A DNA stretch of 37,712 bases from Akkermansia muciniphila (GCA_945861575.1 CAMAVD010000016.1:1-37712); one strand, 5' to 3'. Positions 18,881 through 29,598 are shown, counted from the stretch's first letter. The notes: generated by a model not told the origin, from the letters alone. Made by a program: numbers and translations.

Positions 18881-20653
18881 TTACCGATCGTAAACGATGA
18901 TAGTCGCCGAAATGCTTGGAGGCACCATCGCCCAGAATTTGTAGCGCTCGCCAGGACCAAATGCGACTGTGTCAGTCGCGTTGACGTTGCTGCTCCGATA
19001 ATTCCGGATCCAATACCAGTCCCAGTCTGAGGCGATGTCGGTCCTCCAGTCATTATTACCGCTGCCCAGTCGAAAGCCCCGCTGCTGCCCATAGGAGCCT
19101 ACGGTCCATCCGTACCGGGTCGGCTGGCCAAAGTTGTCCGCATCATTTTCGGCGTAAAACTCATAGGTGAGCGTTCTCACTTCCCTGCTGTTATGATTGC
19201 GCAAGATGATTTTGATCCGGCCGCCATCCGAGTCCCCAAGCAACGCCGCTCCGTCGATCAATACGTCACGCCAGACTCCGAGGTTCCCGGGGGGAATCTG
19301 ATAGACTGCAGGAGCCTTCTCACCATTGAACGTGCCCGTGAACGTGGCGGCGCTGACGGTGCCGTTGACCGCGATGCTGGTGGCCTTGATGGCTCCGTTG
19401 ACGTCAAGCTTGGCGGTGGGGGTGGTGGTGCCGATTCCGACATTGCCATTGCCGTGGAGCCAGAGGCTGGCACCTCCCGCGCGGGGGGTGCTGTCCACGT
19501 CCATGCCCAAGCCGAGGGCGGTGGTGGTCCAGTCGGAACCGGCGGTGGCGCGGATGGCGCGGATGCCGAGGCTGGACTGGTTGCCGCTGTTGAAGCCAAT
19601 GGAGGCGAGTGCGAGTTCGTTGTTCACCGACGTTCCCAGGAGTCCAGAGTAAGTGCGCAAAGTCGTGCTGTGGGCGGACCCGCTCAACTCGCCGCTTCCG
19701 GGCACGCTCAGACTCAGGCGCGCGCTGGGTTGCGTCAGGCCGATGCCGACGTTGCCGTTGCCTTTGATCCGCATCGTCTCGGTCATCGCCGCGCTGCTGC
19801 CGTAGCCGAAGGCGATGTCGTTGCCGGCGTTATCCGTGTGGATCTGAAGGAGGGAGGGCGCGACGCCGAAACCAATGGTGTTGCCCGATTGTCCCCACAG
19901 GCTGATCTTGTCGCCCACGGTGTTGTTGCCAATGGTCAGAGGGAAGCCCGTGCCGAGCGTGCCGAGGCCGAGATTGCCGGTGATGGTCTGGTTGCCCGCG
20001 AAGGTGTTGCCGACATCGCGCCGGGCGACGTTGGCGGGGATCTGGTTGTCCGCGAAGATGCCACTGAGTTGCCCTACCGTCAGGCCGGTGAGGCCTGAGC
20101 CGTTCCCGGAGATGACGCCGGAGGCAGCGATGTCGCCGGTGACTTCGACGCGGCTGTTGCCGTAGCGAATCACTGGCACGCCGGCGGGGCTGACGAGATT
20201 ATTCGCGCTGGTCGCCAGGAAGGCATAGGGCGAAGGTAGCAAACGCAGGCGCGGCAGCATGTCCGAAGTGGTGGTGCCGATGGTCACGGAGATCTGGATG
20301 TAACGATCCACCCCGTTCGTGGACAGCACCGTGGAGATCAGCGGCTTGGGCTCGGCCCCGACGGCGGAGCCTTCGCTGAGGATGACGCTGAAGTTGCCCT
20401 TGTCCACGGTGACAATCTGTTGCTCGGACCACAGGCTCGTCCCGCCGCTGGGCGTCTGGAAGATGCGGAAGATGACGGGGTAGTTGGCGGGACTGCTCGG
20501 TGCCAGCGGATTGCCATTCGCGTCCACGAGGAAACCCTGGTAGGTCATGGCCTCGGGCGGTCCGGCGGCATGGGCGGCGGGCAGGGCCGCGAAGAGGACG
20601 GCAGCGCAGGCCAGCAAACAGTTGAGGGGAGCGAGGAGGCGGGATGTTTTCAT
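18881..20653 (-). CDS. Secreted tail-fibre-like protein with 'GNVGIGTTTPTAKLDVNG' repeats and a C-terminal beta-rich domain
   Basis: MKTSRLLAPLNCLLACAAVLFAALPAAHAAGPPEAMTYQGFLVDANGNPL; GNVGIGLTQPSARL and GNVGIGTTTPTAKLDVNGAIKA motifs. ORF extends to 20683. Confidence 0.85.
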   Translation of the reverse strand: MKTSRLLAPLNCLLACAAVLFAALPAAHAAGPPEAMTYQGFLVDANGNPLAPSSPANYPVIFRIFQTPSGGTSLWSEQQIVTVDKGNFSVILSEGSAVGAEPKPLISTVLSTNGVDRYIQISVTIGTTTSDMLPRLRLLPSPYAFLATSANNLVSPAGVPVIRYGNSRVEVTGDIAASGVISGNGSGLTGLTVGQLSGIFADNQIPANVARRDVGNTFAGNQTITGNLGLGTLGTGFPLTIGNNTVGDKISLWGQSGNTIGFGVAPSLLQIHTDNAGNDIAFGYGSSAAMTETMRIKGNGNVGIGLTQPSARLSLSVPGSGELSGSAHSTTLRTYSGLLGTSVNNELALASIGFNSGNQSSLGIRAIRATAGSDWTTTALGLGMDVDSTPRAGGASLWLHGNGNVGIGTTTPTAKLDVNGAIKATSIAVNGTVSAATFTGTFNGEKAPAVYQIPPGNLGVWRDVLIDGAALLGDSDGGRIKIILRNHNSREVRTLTYEFYAENDADNFGQPTRYGWTVGSYGQQRGFRLGSGNNDWRTDIASDWDWYWIRNYRSSNVNATDTVAFGPGERYKFWAMVPPSISATIIVYDR

Positions 20654-20703
20654 GGTCGTTGGGATGCTGCTAAAAATAGTCATGAGCGCAAGAGGACGAA
20701 CGT

Positions 20704-22632
20704 TCAGTTGGAGGTGGTCAAGGTGGCGATGTCGCTGATGCGTTTCAGGGTGAAGTTGCCGAGCACGTTGTATTGGCGCGTCTGCGAACCCCGCGCCTCG
20801 AAGGTGATGGTTTCGGTGTAATTGCCGCCAAGATCCTGGCTGCCCTGGGTCAGGCTGTTGAAATCATTTTCCGGCGCTGTGAGGTTCAACGTGATTTGGC
20901 GAGTGACGCCGTAGGATTCATTTCCCCGCGCCAGTTCAGTGGTGAATTGAGCATCCAGATTGTCGTGGTCCGGATGGTAAGTGTGGAGAAAGGGATTGGA
21001 AGCCTGCTCGTCGTGGGACAAAGGCACGAGAGCCGTCAGGCTGCCACCCTGCTGCAGGGTGCCGGTGAAGTCCCAGGGAATGTTTCCCGCCGAGGTCGGG
21101 AGATGCACCGAGCTGATGCGTCGCGCTTCGCTAAGTTGAGCGGAGAGCAGCAGGTTCTCCTTCGTGGCCAGCACGATGTTCGAGCTGGAGCCGACGCCGT
21201 GATAGATCTTCTGCAACAGCTTCACCGAGCTGCCGCTGTTATGGACGATCAAGCGCAGGGGGAAAGGACGGGCAACGGTCCCCGAATCAACCTTGATGGG
21301 TCCATCGAGCAGATAGGAACCGGTTTTTTTCTCGGCACCGCCGAATACAAGCACCCGGCCGGTATTTGTATCGTGCTGATAGTGATAGCCATTTGCCCCC
21401 TCTGCGAGCTGCAACCGGCTCAGGAGCGAAGCGAAATCAGCCGCATTGCCGACCTTCGCGTAGGGCTTGAGATAGTGGCTTACATAGTTCACCGCAGCCC
21501 CACCCACCCAAAGCCCGGCCGTAGATTCCTTCTCCGCTGACACCGCCATATCCACCTGGGACAGCCCAAGTGAATCGGTAAAACGCAGCACACCCGCGAA
21601 TAGATCCCCAGGTGCCCCGGTCATCTGCGAACGGTTCAGTCCAATGATAAGCTCAACTTCAGAACCAACCTTGCCCGCAGCGGCAAGGTTCCAGGTCCGC
21701 ACCCCGGCAGCCAGGCTCGTATAGCCGAAGGTTAGATTCGTGGTGTTGATGGCCCCGCGCAACAGGAGAGGCGGCAGACCCTCAATGTAGGTCTGGTTGA
21801 CGGGCGATTCCTCAGACTCTATTAAGCGCAAGGTGACAGCAATCGGAACATTGGCGAGATTGCGCAGACGCAGCTGGGTTTGCCCACGCGTGTTACCGAA
21901 GTGGATGCCAGACCCGCCCGCTTGAAGGATTTGAATGGGACCGAAGTACTGATTATAACTCTCCCCCGCTCGCACCCAGTAAGCCTGGTCGCGACGCACA
22001 GGCGTGGTTCGGAAGGCGACGACGCGCACAGGATTCGTCGGACCGAGCTCGCCACCCGGATATCGATAAACCTCACCGTTTTGTTGAAGCTGCGGTGCGG
22101 GAGATAGGAACGATTCAAAGGCCGGTGATTGCGCGGGAGGAGTGGGAAATCCAATGAAGTTTAAGCCGGTCAAGGTCCACCGAAACGTGGGCAAAACGGG
22201 TTGCCCCTTCACAAGCCAGCTGTAGGAGTTGACCGTGTTAGCCACTTTCACGAGATAGGCTCCATTGCCCGAGAGTTTGGTTAAAGTGGAAGCCGCGCCA
22301 CCCAACCGTGTCCAGGTGGACCATTGGCTACCCTCTCCCGTGGGGACTTGCGGGGATTCGACGAACTGGCCGGTCGGTAGGGCTGGCTGCCAATACCAGA
22401 TCTCCTGGATGGGATTGGCTAGATCATTCCCAACGAGTTGATCGAGCGTGATGTGGGAAGCATCGACATGCAGGAACACAGAATTCCACCCTGGGCGGAG
22501 GACATTGGTCTGAGTGGTCCACTGGGCATGGGTCTTCCCACAGAGACCGAGCAAAAATACGAGGCCATACCAGAACCAGGCGCGCGCCAGCGTAAGCCCG
22601 CCCACAGACGTTTTGAAACCAGGGTGAAGCAT
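20704..22632 (-). CDS. Secreted protein of unknown function (642 aa) at head of the giant-protein cluster
   Basis: MLHPGFKTSVGGLTLARAWFWYGLVFLLGLCGKTHAQ signal-like start with upstream AAGGAGGGTGAAAG ribosome-binding site; C-terminal NPFLHTYHPDHDNLDAQF...LGGNYTETITFEARGSQTRQYNVLGNFTLKRISDI. The listed ORF to 22773 includes a likely non-native extension. Confidence 0.85.
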   Translation of the reverse strand: MLHPGFKTSVGGLTLARAWFWYGLVFLLGLCGKTHAQWTTQTNVLRPGWNSVFLHVDASHITLDQLVGNDLANPIQEIWYWQPALPTGQFVESPQVPTGEGSQWSTWTRLGGAASTLTKLSGNGAYLVKVANTVNSYSWLVKGQPVLPTFRWTLTGLNFIGFPTPPAQSPAFESFLSPAPQLQQNGEVYRYPGGELGPTNPVRVVAFRTTPVRRDQAYWVRAGESYNQYFGPIQILQAGGSGIHFGNTRGQTQLRLRNLANVPIAVTLRLIESEESPVNQTYIEGLPPLLLRGAINTTNLTFGYTSLAAGVRTWNLAAAGKVGSEVELIIGLNRSQMTGAPGDLFAGVLRFTDSLGLSQVDMAVSAEKESTAGLWVGGAAVNYVSHYLKPYAKVGNAADFASLLSRLQLAEGANGYHYQHDTNTGRVLVFGGAEKKTGSYLLDGPIKVDSGTVARPFPLRLIVHNSGSSVKLLQKIYHGVGSSSNIVLATKENLLLSAQLSEARRISSVHLPTSAGNIPWDFTGTLQQGGSLTALVPLSHDEQASNPFLHTYHPDHDNLDAQFTTELARGNESYGVTRQITLNLTAPENDFNSLTQGSQDLGGNYTETITFEARGSQTRQYNVLGNFTLKRISDIATLTTSN

Positions 22633-22859
22633 ATCTTTCACCCTCCTTAAGAAGAGGAAAAACGAGTTCCTTTCGCGCAAATGGGAAATTTCTTCACAAA
22701 AGAAAAACAGGAAAACGCATAGGCCTCTCAAACTCAGAACTCCTGACCTAGGGTGGAACCAGGCTGAGCCCACGTGGCGATAGACGAGGCGTAGCGGGGA
22801 GGAAACGTTCCTAGTCCCCGCCCCGTGCAGAAAGCTCGTTGAGGTCGCTTCCGCCAGGC

Positions 22860-25800
22860 TCAGGGATCCGTAGGTCGGCCAGTAATCTCTTTCCAGCGGC
22901 CCCGTATCTCTGTCGGCGTCAAGGGGACCAACCCTGTTTGGGGATCGAGGCGGTGAGCTGCCAATACCTCGGCTAAACGCTCCAGTTCAGCCACGGAGGC
23001 ATTCGAGGGCGATACGTCCCAAATGTTCAGTGTTCCGTCGTTCGCCGTGGTAATCAGTTCGCGGCCGTCGGCACTCCAGTCGGCCGATAGAAGATACCCT
23101 TTGTGCACAAGCGGCGGCGACACCGGGTCGCCGGTCGACGCGTCCCAGACGCGGGCGACACGGTTCGCTCGCGTCAGAGCGAGGCGCCCATCCGGGCTGA
23201 AGGCAAAACCGCTGGGCAGAAATCTGTGCTCCAGCAACGGTGCGATGCGTCGGCCCGTCTGAGCGTCGCAGAGAGCTACCGTAGTCGCATCCTGCAGCAT
23301 CAAAAATTTCCGTCCGTCCGGGCTAAAGGGAGTCGGGTAGGAACCCGCGCTGTAAAGGGGTTGTTCAGGCGCCAGAGGCTTCCTGGTCGTGGCATCCCAG
23401 AGCCGCATAGCGCCCAGCAAGGCCGCGCCATCGCCCTTTCGAAGGGTGTAGATCCGGGTGCCATCGGCATTGAGGTCCACAGACCCAACGGCCGACCCAA
23501 GCTCCAGCGGCAGGCCGACCAACGCACCCGTCTTCACGTCCCAGATCCGAACCTTTTTGTCCTCGCTGCCAGTCACCAACTGCTGGCCGTCCACGCTAAA
23601 AGTTGCGCGACACAGGGCTCCTCCATGAATCAGGGGCGGCCCAAGCACCCTACCATCGGTGGTTTTCCAAAGGCGTAACTTCGCATCATCGCCTCCTGTC
23701 AGGAACGTTTGCCCGTCGGGGCTGAACGTTAGACAGTTCACCTTGCCCCGGTGGCTCACGTGGAAGAGTCCAGCACCCGTGGACACCTCGCGGAGTTGGA
23801 CGGTTCCATTGGCTACCGCCAAAGCCACGCGACTCCCATCGCGATTGAACTGGGCGTCAGTAACATCCGCAGCCTCGCTCCATTCAGCCGAGATCTGCCC
23901 AGAATGGATGTCCCAAACCCGAACTGTAGGGCTAGCGCCAAACGCGAGCACATGGCGCGCATCGGGGCTGACACGGACTTTTATCTCACCAGATAGCCTG
24001 TGCCGTACGGTCAGACGAGCCCCCTCGTTCCCCCGCAACCCCCACAATCGTGTGGTGCCGTCCTGACATGCGGTGAGCAAACGCTCCCCTTCAGGACTAA
24101 AGTGAGCCTCGGTGACAACCTTACTGTGCCTCAGGCGGGGAATCAGAGGTCGCCCGCTCTCCGACTCCCAGACCCGCGCTGTCCGATCAAAGCTCGCCGT
24201 GGCTAACTCTCTCCCGTTCGGACTGAACTCGAACTGGAGGATATGACTCTCGTGCTTCATCAATTCGCTGACGGGTCTCCCGCTGTCCGCGCTAAGCACG
24301 AGGGCATCACTGGTATTCCCCAAGGCAATCCTGCGTCCATCGGGACTCAGCTGCAAATCGTAGGAATGCGGCAGGCTTTGAAAGCCTTTGATGACCCTCG
24401 TACCTCGCGCAGCATGCCAAATGTCGAAATCCTGCGAACCCCCACCAGAGGCCGTCACCACTCTCTGCCCGTTAGGGCTGAACTCCGCAAAGCGCACAGG
24501 GCTCTCCAAATCCGGCGGACTCCAAACCAAACGGCCCGAGGGCACTTCCACAATTTGAAGCGAAGGCCCTGCGCCAGAGATCAACGCTGTCTGCCCATCC
24601 GGGTTGAAGCGAACTCGAACCACCCGGCTGGTGGTCGCCATCCATGGTCCGACGGGTTCGCCGGAAGGCACTGTTAAGAATCGAACCCCTCCGGCCAGGA
24701 TCGCGACAAGCCAGCGCCCATCAGGAGAGTAATCCAGAGTATCAAAGTGGGTGCGTCCCTCGGTGGACTTAACCTGGGTGGGAAGCACCGGGCCTGCCGG
24801 CTGCCCGGTGGTTGGATCCCAGTGCCTGAGCTTGCCTTCGGTATCGGCTGTCACCAGGTAGCGGCCGTCTCGCGTGAACCAGGCCAGAGCTGAAGGGGGG
24901 TACGTTCGGATAGGCGAGATGAAAGGCTCGCCTGTATTGGCATCAAAAATCTGCACATCCCCGTGGTCATCCCCGCAGACCACCTGAGTGCCCTCGGGGT
25001 TAAAGCGTGCCGATCCGAGCGCGCCCGGATGCACCCACACTTGTTTGAGCTGAGGGGCTGTGTGCAGAATGCTCGCCAGGCGTCGGCGATGCACGTCTTC
25101 GCGGATCGGATTACCCTGCTCCAGCCTCAACGCTTCGAGGAAATGGAGCAGGCCGGTGAAGGCGTTTCCGCCCTCCACCAACGCGTTTCCAGAGGCGACG
25201 TACATCCTGACGAGCGTATCCCGCCGACGCTCTGTCAAAACAACAAGCTCTCGGCTCGCCTCCTCCGCTCGACGCTCGTTTCGCTGAGCCTCACCGAGCC
25301 GCTGGGTCGCAAGGGTCTCAGCCCTCATCGCCCGCGCTGCCTGCCTGTGGCTGACGGTGACACCCGACACCAGCAAAAGAGCGATAATGAGGATCGAGGC
25401 GAAACCAACGCGATTGCGCCGCACCCACTTGGTCATTCGTTCCAAGCCGGTGGCTGGCCGTGCGAGAATTGGCTCGTAGCGCTGCCACCGTTCCAGATCC
25501 GCTGCCAAGGCTTCCGCGGACCCGTAGCGGCGCAATGGGTCCTTCTCCAGGCATTTGAGGCTGATCGTTTCCATGTCACGATCCAGCCCCAGGCTCAGTA
25601 AGGAAGGACGGCGCGGCTCCTTGTCGAGTACGAGACGCACGGTTTCCATCGTCGTTCCGCCTGCGAACGGCGGCTGTCCCGTCAATAATTCATAGAGCAC
25701 CGCACCCAGACCATAGACATCCACAGCCGTCGTCAGCTGCTTCGCCTCACCGCGCGCCTGTTCCGGCGACATGTAGCTTGGCGTGCCCAGCATAGCCATC

Positions 25801-26456
25801 GTGCGCGTCAGCGTGCTGTCCTTCTCCACCAGCTTGGCCAAACCGAAATCCGTCAGATGAGGCTCGCCCTGCGGGTCCAGAAGCACGTTCCCAGGCTTGA
25901 TATCTCGATGCAGAATACCCCGTTGATGCGCGTAGTGCACGGCCCTCGCCAGCTTCACCAACAGCCCGGCCGCTTCCTGAACGGAAAACGGAGCGAGAGG
26001 GGCCTCAATCCGCTCAGCGAGGGACCCTCCCTCGATAAACCGCATGCTGAAAAAGGGCTGCCCCTCGCATTCACCCACCTCGTAGATCGGAACAATATTG
26101 GGATGATCCAGGCTGGCGACCGCCTCGGCCTCCGTTCGAAAACGCCGCACGAAGTCAGGCGACGCAAACTGTCCCGCCGCCAGGACCTTCAGCGCCACAC
26201 TTCGCTGGATCGACGTCTGCCGCGCGCGATAAACGATACCCATGCCACCCCGCGCCACCTCCTCCAGCAATTGATACCCCGCAAATGCGCGAGGCAAAGC
26301 CGCCTTATGGGCTGTCGATTGGGGAGACGAGTCCAGCGAACCTCCGTCCAACATCACCGCGAAAAGACACTTCGCACACAGGCCTTGAGCCGCCGTCGAA
26401 GCCAGGCTGCGTCCGCACTTCGGACAAACGGAGTTTTGGGACACATGGGGCCCCAA
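22860..26456 (-). CDS. Serine/threonine protein kinase with C-terminal WD40 repeats
   Basis: N-terminal CPKC...[84 protein letters not shown] segment near [18 protein letters not shown]; many FSPDGQ...WD WD40 units. Confidence 0.96.
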   Translation of the reverse strand: MGPHVSQNSVCPKCGRSLASTAAQGLCAKCLFAVMLDGGSLDSSPQSTAHKAALPRAFAGYQLLEEVARGGMGIVYRARQTSIQRSVALKVLAAGQFASPDFVRRFRTEAEAVASLDHPNIVPIYEVGECEGQPFFSMRFIEGGSLAERIEAPLAPFSVQEAAGLLVKLARAVHYAHQRGILHRDIKPGNVLLDPQGEPHLTDFGLAKLVEKDSTLTRTMAMLGTPSYMSPEQARGEAKQLTTAVDVYGLGAVLYELLTGQPPFAGGTTMETVRLVLDKEPRRPSLLSLGLDRDMETISLKCLEKDPLRRYGSAEALAADLERWQRYEPILARPATGLERMTKWVRRNRVGFASILIIALLLVSGVTVSHRQAARAMRAETLATQRLGEAQRNERRAEEASRELVVLTERRRDTLVRMYVASGNALVEGGNAFTGLLHFLEALRLEQGNPIREDVHRRRLASILHTAPQLKQVWVHPGALGSARFNPEGTQVVCGDDHGDVQIFDANTGEPFISPIRTYPPSALAWFTRDGRYLVTADTEGKLRHWDPTTGQPAGPVLPTQVKSTEGRTHFDTLDYSPDGRWLVAILAGGVRFLTVPSGEPVGPWMATTSRVVRVRFNPDGQTALISGAGPSLQIVEVPSGRLVWSPPDLESPVRFAEFSPNGQRVVTASGGGSQDFDIWHAARGTRVIKGFQSLPHSYDLQLSPDGRRIALGNTSDALVLSADSGRPVSELMKHESHILQFEFSPNGRELATASFDRTARVWESESGRPLIPRLRHSKVVTEAHFSPEGERLLTACQDGTTRLWGLRGNEGARLTVRHRLSGEIKVRVSPDARHVLAFGASPTVRVWDIHSGQISAEWSEAADVTDAQFNRDGSRVALAVANGTVQLREVSTGAGLFHVSHRGKVNCLTFSPDGQTFLTGGDDAKLRLWKTTDGRVLGPPLIHGGALCRATFSVDGQQLVTGSEDKKVRIWDVKTGALVGLPLELGSAVGSVDLNADGTRIYTLRKGDGAALLGAMRLWDATTRKPLAPEQPLYSAGSYPTPFSPDGRKFLMLQDATTVALCDAQTGRRIAPLLEHRFLPSGFAFSPDGRLALTRANRVARVWDASTGDPVSPPLVHKGYLLSADWSADGRELITTANDGTLNIWDVSPSNASVAELERLAEVLAAHRLDPQTGLVPLTPTEIRGRWKEITGRPTDP

Positions 26457-26530
26457 TAAAGCAATATCACGTCAGATAAGAAGCAAACGCTGTCCAACCA
26501 TTCGCAGATTATTGGGTTCTTCCACTTGAG

Positions 26531-27268
26531 TTAATCACTCAAGACAGCCAGCAGATGTCGCAACTCCGCTTGCACCCCCTCCGGCGTCTCCACTGTGTTT
26601 GCGACCTCTTCGAACAAGAGCGCGCGAAATCGCGCTCGCATTCGGTGAATGGCGGAGGTAACGCCCGTCACCGACATTCCCAAGCGCGCCGAAGCCTCCT
26701 CATAAGACATCGCACCCCGCTCCTCCAGCAGAAACCCTTTGAGGACCTCAAAGCGTTGCCCTGTGGTCTCCGCAGCCAGCCTTTCCAGCACGATCGCCAT
26801 GAGCGTCTCTGCCCACCGACGTTCGAAGAATGTCTCAGGAGTGGCTTGATCGCTCGACTCCATCTGATAGCGCTCATCGGCACCGGCATCGCTGATCGAG
26901 ATAAACAGCACCCCTCCGCCCCGCTTCTGCGACTGGGCTTTATCCCGCTCATTCGAGAGAAAATGAGACATGGAGGTCAGCAGGAACGTTCGGAATTTTC
27001 CCAAATTAGCGTCGACCGAACGGAGGTAATCCTTCTCCAAAAAGCGGGCGAAAAAGCCCTGGGTGAGATCGCAGGCGTCCTCGTGGCTGTACCCTTTGCG
27101 CCGGACAAAGACGTACAAGGGATACCAGTAAGTCTGGCAAAGACGTTCCATGGCGAGGCCAACCTCGGGAGACGAGCTGTCCCCCGCCTTCACAACCACC
27201 GACCAATGCGTCGTCGCAAAGACGCCCGCCCCGTGACGGGGAAACTCATTCGGTGTATTCGACAACAT
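26531..27268 (-). CDS. ECF sigma factor linked to the Ser/Thr kinase (ECF-STK type)
   Basis: MLSNTPNEFPRHGAGVFATTHWSVVVKAGD...LCQTYWYPLYVFVRRKGYSHEDACDLTQGFFARFLEKDYL...MSYEEASARLGMSVTGVTSAIHRMRARFRALL. The listed ORF to 27496 has an unlikely 76-aa N-terminal extension. Confidence 0.9.
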   Translation of the reverse strand: MLSNTPNEFPRHGAGVFATTHWSVVVKAGDSSSPEVGLAMERLCQTYWYPLYVFVRRKGYSHEDACDLTQGFFARFLEKDYLRSVDANLGKFRTFLLTSMSHFLSNERDKAQSQKRGGGVLFISISDAGADERYQMESSDQATPETFFERRWAETLMAIVLERLAAETTGQRFEVLKGFLLEERGAMSYEEASARLGMSVTGVTSAIHRMRARFRALLFEEVANTVETPEGVQAELRHLLAVLSD

Positions 27269-27501
27269 CTCAGAGCTATACTGCACAAAGGCAGGTGGAT
27301 TTAAATGCCTTTCTGCTGGGGAATGCCGGGGAAAACCTTGACCCGATCGCGCGCTCCCAGTAAACCTAGCCCATCTCCATAGCTGCTTGCTGAGCACACA
27401 CGCCACCCTGCGTTCCTCTGCCCGTTCGGAGGCCTTCCCTGGGTGAGTTCGGTTGGCTCGACGTCGCCTGCGGCACACTGGAGCATCATGATTCAAAGCC
27501 T

Positions 27502-29526
27502 ATGAAACACTGCCTCCTCCTCACAGCGCTGCTCTGCGCAGGTGCGACCCCCTCGCTCCAGGCCCAGAGCGGCCCCTTCGACCCTGCCGCATGGCCGGGC
27601 ACTGCCGACGCCTCCAAGGTCGTGCACTTCGTCACCACCGACTCTCAACTCGAACCCCTGGGCGACAGCTGGATCCAGGGCGGGATGAAGATGTTGAGCG
27701 GCGGGGATCAGGACACAGCGGGTATCAGCATTGGCGGCTATTCTGGAATCAAAGTCACCGGCAGCTACTTCAACGTGTCCGACCGGGACTTTGCCGAATG
27801 GGCAGACGATGAAACCATCGACATCCTAATGCAGATTTATGGAGATGACGCCACGCTGAATGCGGGCGCCCCCCGGAACTTCAATTTCCTCCAAGGCACA
27901 CTGCCTGAACTCACGGCTCCCAACGGAGGTTCCATCCCCGTTGCCGCCAAGAATCAGAAGTGGAGTTGGACCCTCTTTCGGGTCACCAACGGAACCCGCC
28001 CATCGGACGGCTCCCGCTTTGTAGGTTCCATTCCAGCCAACGCTGTGGGCGCCACCCAATTTGCTGGCGTCAACGGCGGCACAATGCGCCTCGAAGGCGT
28101 GCCGAACTTGATCGTTCGCGTCGTAGCTTGGGGCGAGAAAGGGGCCTTTGGAGAACCGGCGGACATCAATCAGTATGCCCCGGCCGATACCTGCGACCCC
28201 GAGCCCGAGACGAACCTGGCCTCCATCGACATCGCCAACGACAGCTCAAATCATCTGGTCGCCATGAACAACGGCGATCAGGAAGTAGAAACAGTTGAGG
28301 GGGTCGGCCCGGCCGACGACCTGCGCAAGGCGCTACGCCCCAAAGGTTCCTACATGAACTTCGCCATCACAGAGAACTATCTAGGGCTTCCCTGCAACGA
28401 TCCGAGAGCTGTGAAAGTTTGCCTGGATTTCTATGATGATCCCGCGCTGACCGGGGCGACGTTCGGCCCCGAGGCGTTTACGACCGACGCATTGGGCGCG
28501 GTGGGATTCTATCCAGCAAATCAACGACAGACACTCACCGGCACCGGAAAGTGGATCCGTCGCTCCTGGGTAGTCCCCTCGGTAAGTCTCTTCGGCATCA
28601 ACGTGGCCCCGAACACGGCAGGTCCCCGACTGGCCTTCGAGAATGGTGCCGTGGCCATCTCCCGCTTTGAACTCGCGGTGCTTCGCGTCGGCGCCCACCC
28701 GCTTGCCGGCCAGGATCCGCTCCAGGAGTGCCTCTCCGATCCTCTGGTTTGCACCGATACCTATGGCAGTTTCGTCGAGATGGATCTGGCCAACGGTGTG
28801 CTCAACGGTCTGGCTCCTGGAAATTCCGGCGGCGACCAAGCCATGATCCAGGAAGAAGCGGGCCCTGCCAATGATCGACGGATGTCCATCCGTGCGGCAC
28901 GTGAAGATGGCGGGGGCGCTTTCGCCCACCAGTATGTTAACTTCGCTATCACCGGACAGGCCCTCGGCCCCAATAGTCAGCCGAATGCGCGACTCGCCAT
29001 CTGCGTGACCTATTATGACGCTCCCGAACTGATCGGGGCCAGTTTTCGCCCGGAAGTCTACAGGAGCGAACGGAACGGATCTGTTACCTTCGCCTTCACC
29101 ACGGATGCGATCAGAAAGGTTCTGGAAGGGACCGATCGCTGGCGCGAAGCCTACTTCGAGCTGCCGGACGTGAAGTTCGAGGGAGTAAACCAGGGGCCAC
29201 AGGCAGCGGCGCGCTTCTTCTCCAGTGGCAAGATCCCCTTCTCCCGGGTTCGGTATGCCGTCATCCGCCCCTGCGGACCCAACGCGGGCGTGAACCTGCT
29301 GGAGGACTGCAAGGGCGTGAAACTTCATATCGAACCCCTGACAGCAGGCGCGCTGCGCTTCGTCTGGACCCGTTCTGAGCCCGGGTTCGCCTTGGAGGAA
29401 TCTGCAACGCTGGGCGATACGGCCAGCTGGACTCCTATCGTCGAAACGCCGGTGGAGGATGACTCGAGCTTCAGCATCCAACTCACCCCAAGCGGGCCGC
29501 GCTTCTACCGACTGATCAAGCCGTAG
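27502..29526 (+). CDS. Secreted protein with two tandem ~190-aa repeated domains
   Basis: Signal peptide MKHCLLLTALLCAGATPSLQAQ; VCLDFYDDPALTGATFGPEAF...WVVPSVSLFGINVAPNTAGPRLAFENG and ICVTYYDAPELIGASFRPEVY...YFELPDVKFEGVNQGPQAAARFFSSG are paralogous segments; C-terminal FALEESATLGDTASWTPIVETP module. Confidence 0.82.
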   Translation: MKHCLLLTALLCAGATPSLQAQSGPFDPAAWPGTADASKVVHFVTTDSQLEPLGDSWIQGGMKMLSGGDQDTAGISIGGYSGIKVTGSYFNVSDRDFAEWADDETIDILMQIYGDDATLNAGAPRNFNFLQGTLPELTAPNGGSIPVAAKNQKWSWTLFRVTNGTRPSDGSRFVGSIPANAVGATQFAGVNGGTMRLEGVPNLIVRVVAWGEKGAFGEPADINQYAPADTCDPEPETNLASIDIANDSSNHLVAMNNGDQEVETVEGVGPADDLRKALRPKGSYMNFAITENYLGLPCNDPRAVKVCLDFYDDPALTGATFGPEAFTTDALGAVGFYPANQRQTLTGTGKWIRRSWVVPSVSLFGINVAPNTAGPRLAFENGAVAISRFELAVLRVGAHPLAGQDPLQECLSDPLVCTDTYGSFVEMDLANGVLNGLAPGNSGGDQAMIQEEAGPANDRRMSIRAAREDGGGAFAHQYVNFAITGQALGPNSQPNARLAICVTYYDAPELIGASFRPEVYRSERNGSVTFAFTTDAIRKVLEGTDRWREAYFELPDVKFEGVNQGPQAAARFFSSGKIPFSRVRYAVIRPCGPNAGVNLLEDCKGVKLHIEPLTAGALRFVWTRSEPGFALEESATLGDTASWTPIVETPVEDDSSFSIQLTPSGPRFYRLIKP

Positions 29527-29563
29527 TCGCGCTTAATTGAAACTCTGTCGAAGGGTAAGACAC

Positions 29564-29598
29564 CCCTCCTCCAGGATCGGCCTGGGGGAGGGTTTTTT
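29564..29598 (+). terminator. Rho-independent terminator
   Basis: CCCTCCTCCAGG-ATCGG-CCTGGGGGAGGG followed by TTTTTTC; 12-bp stem with one G-U wobble, directly after the stop at 29526. Confidence 0.9.

Noticed and set aside
18844-19092. N-terminal 83-aa extension of the giant ORF
   Set aside because: Overlaps the 3' end of the tail-fibre-like gene; a signal peptide begins at the internal Met at 18843.
27269-27496. 76-aa N-terminal extension of the second ECF sigma
   Set aside because: Arg-rich, non-homologous-looking; the FATTHWSVV start region begins just after Met at 27268.
28381-29481. 366-aa minus-strand ORF
   Set aside because: Antisense to the tandem-domain secreted protein, which has a signal peptide, internal homology and a terminator.
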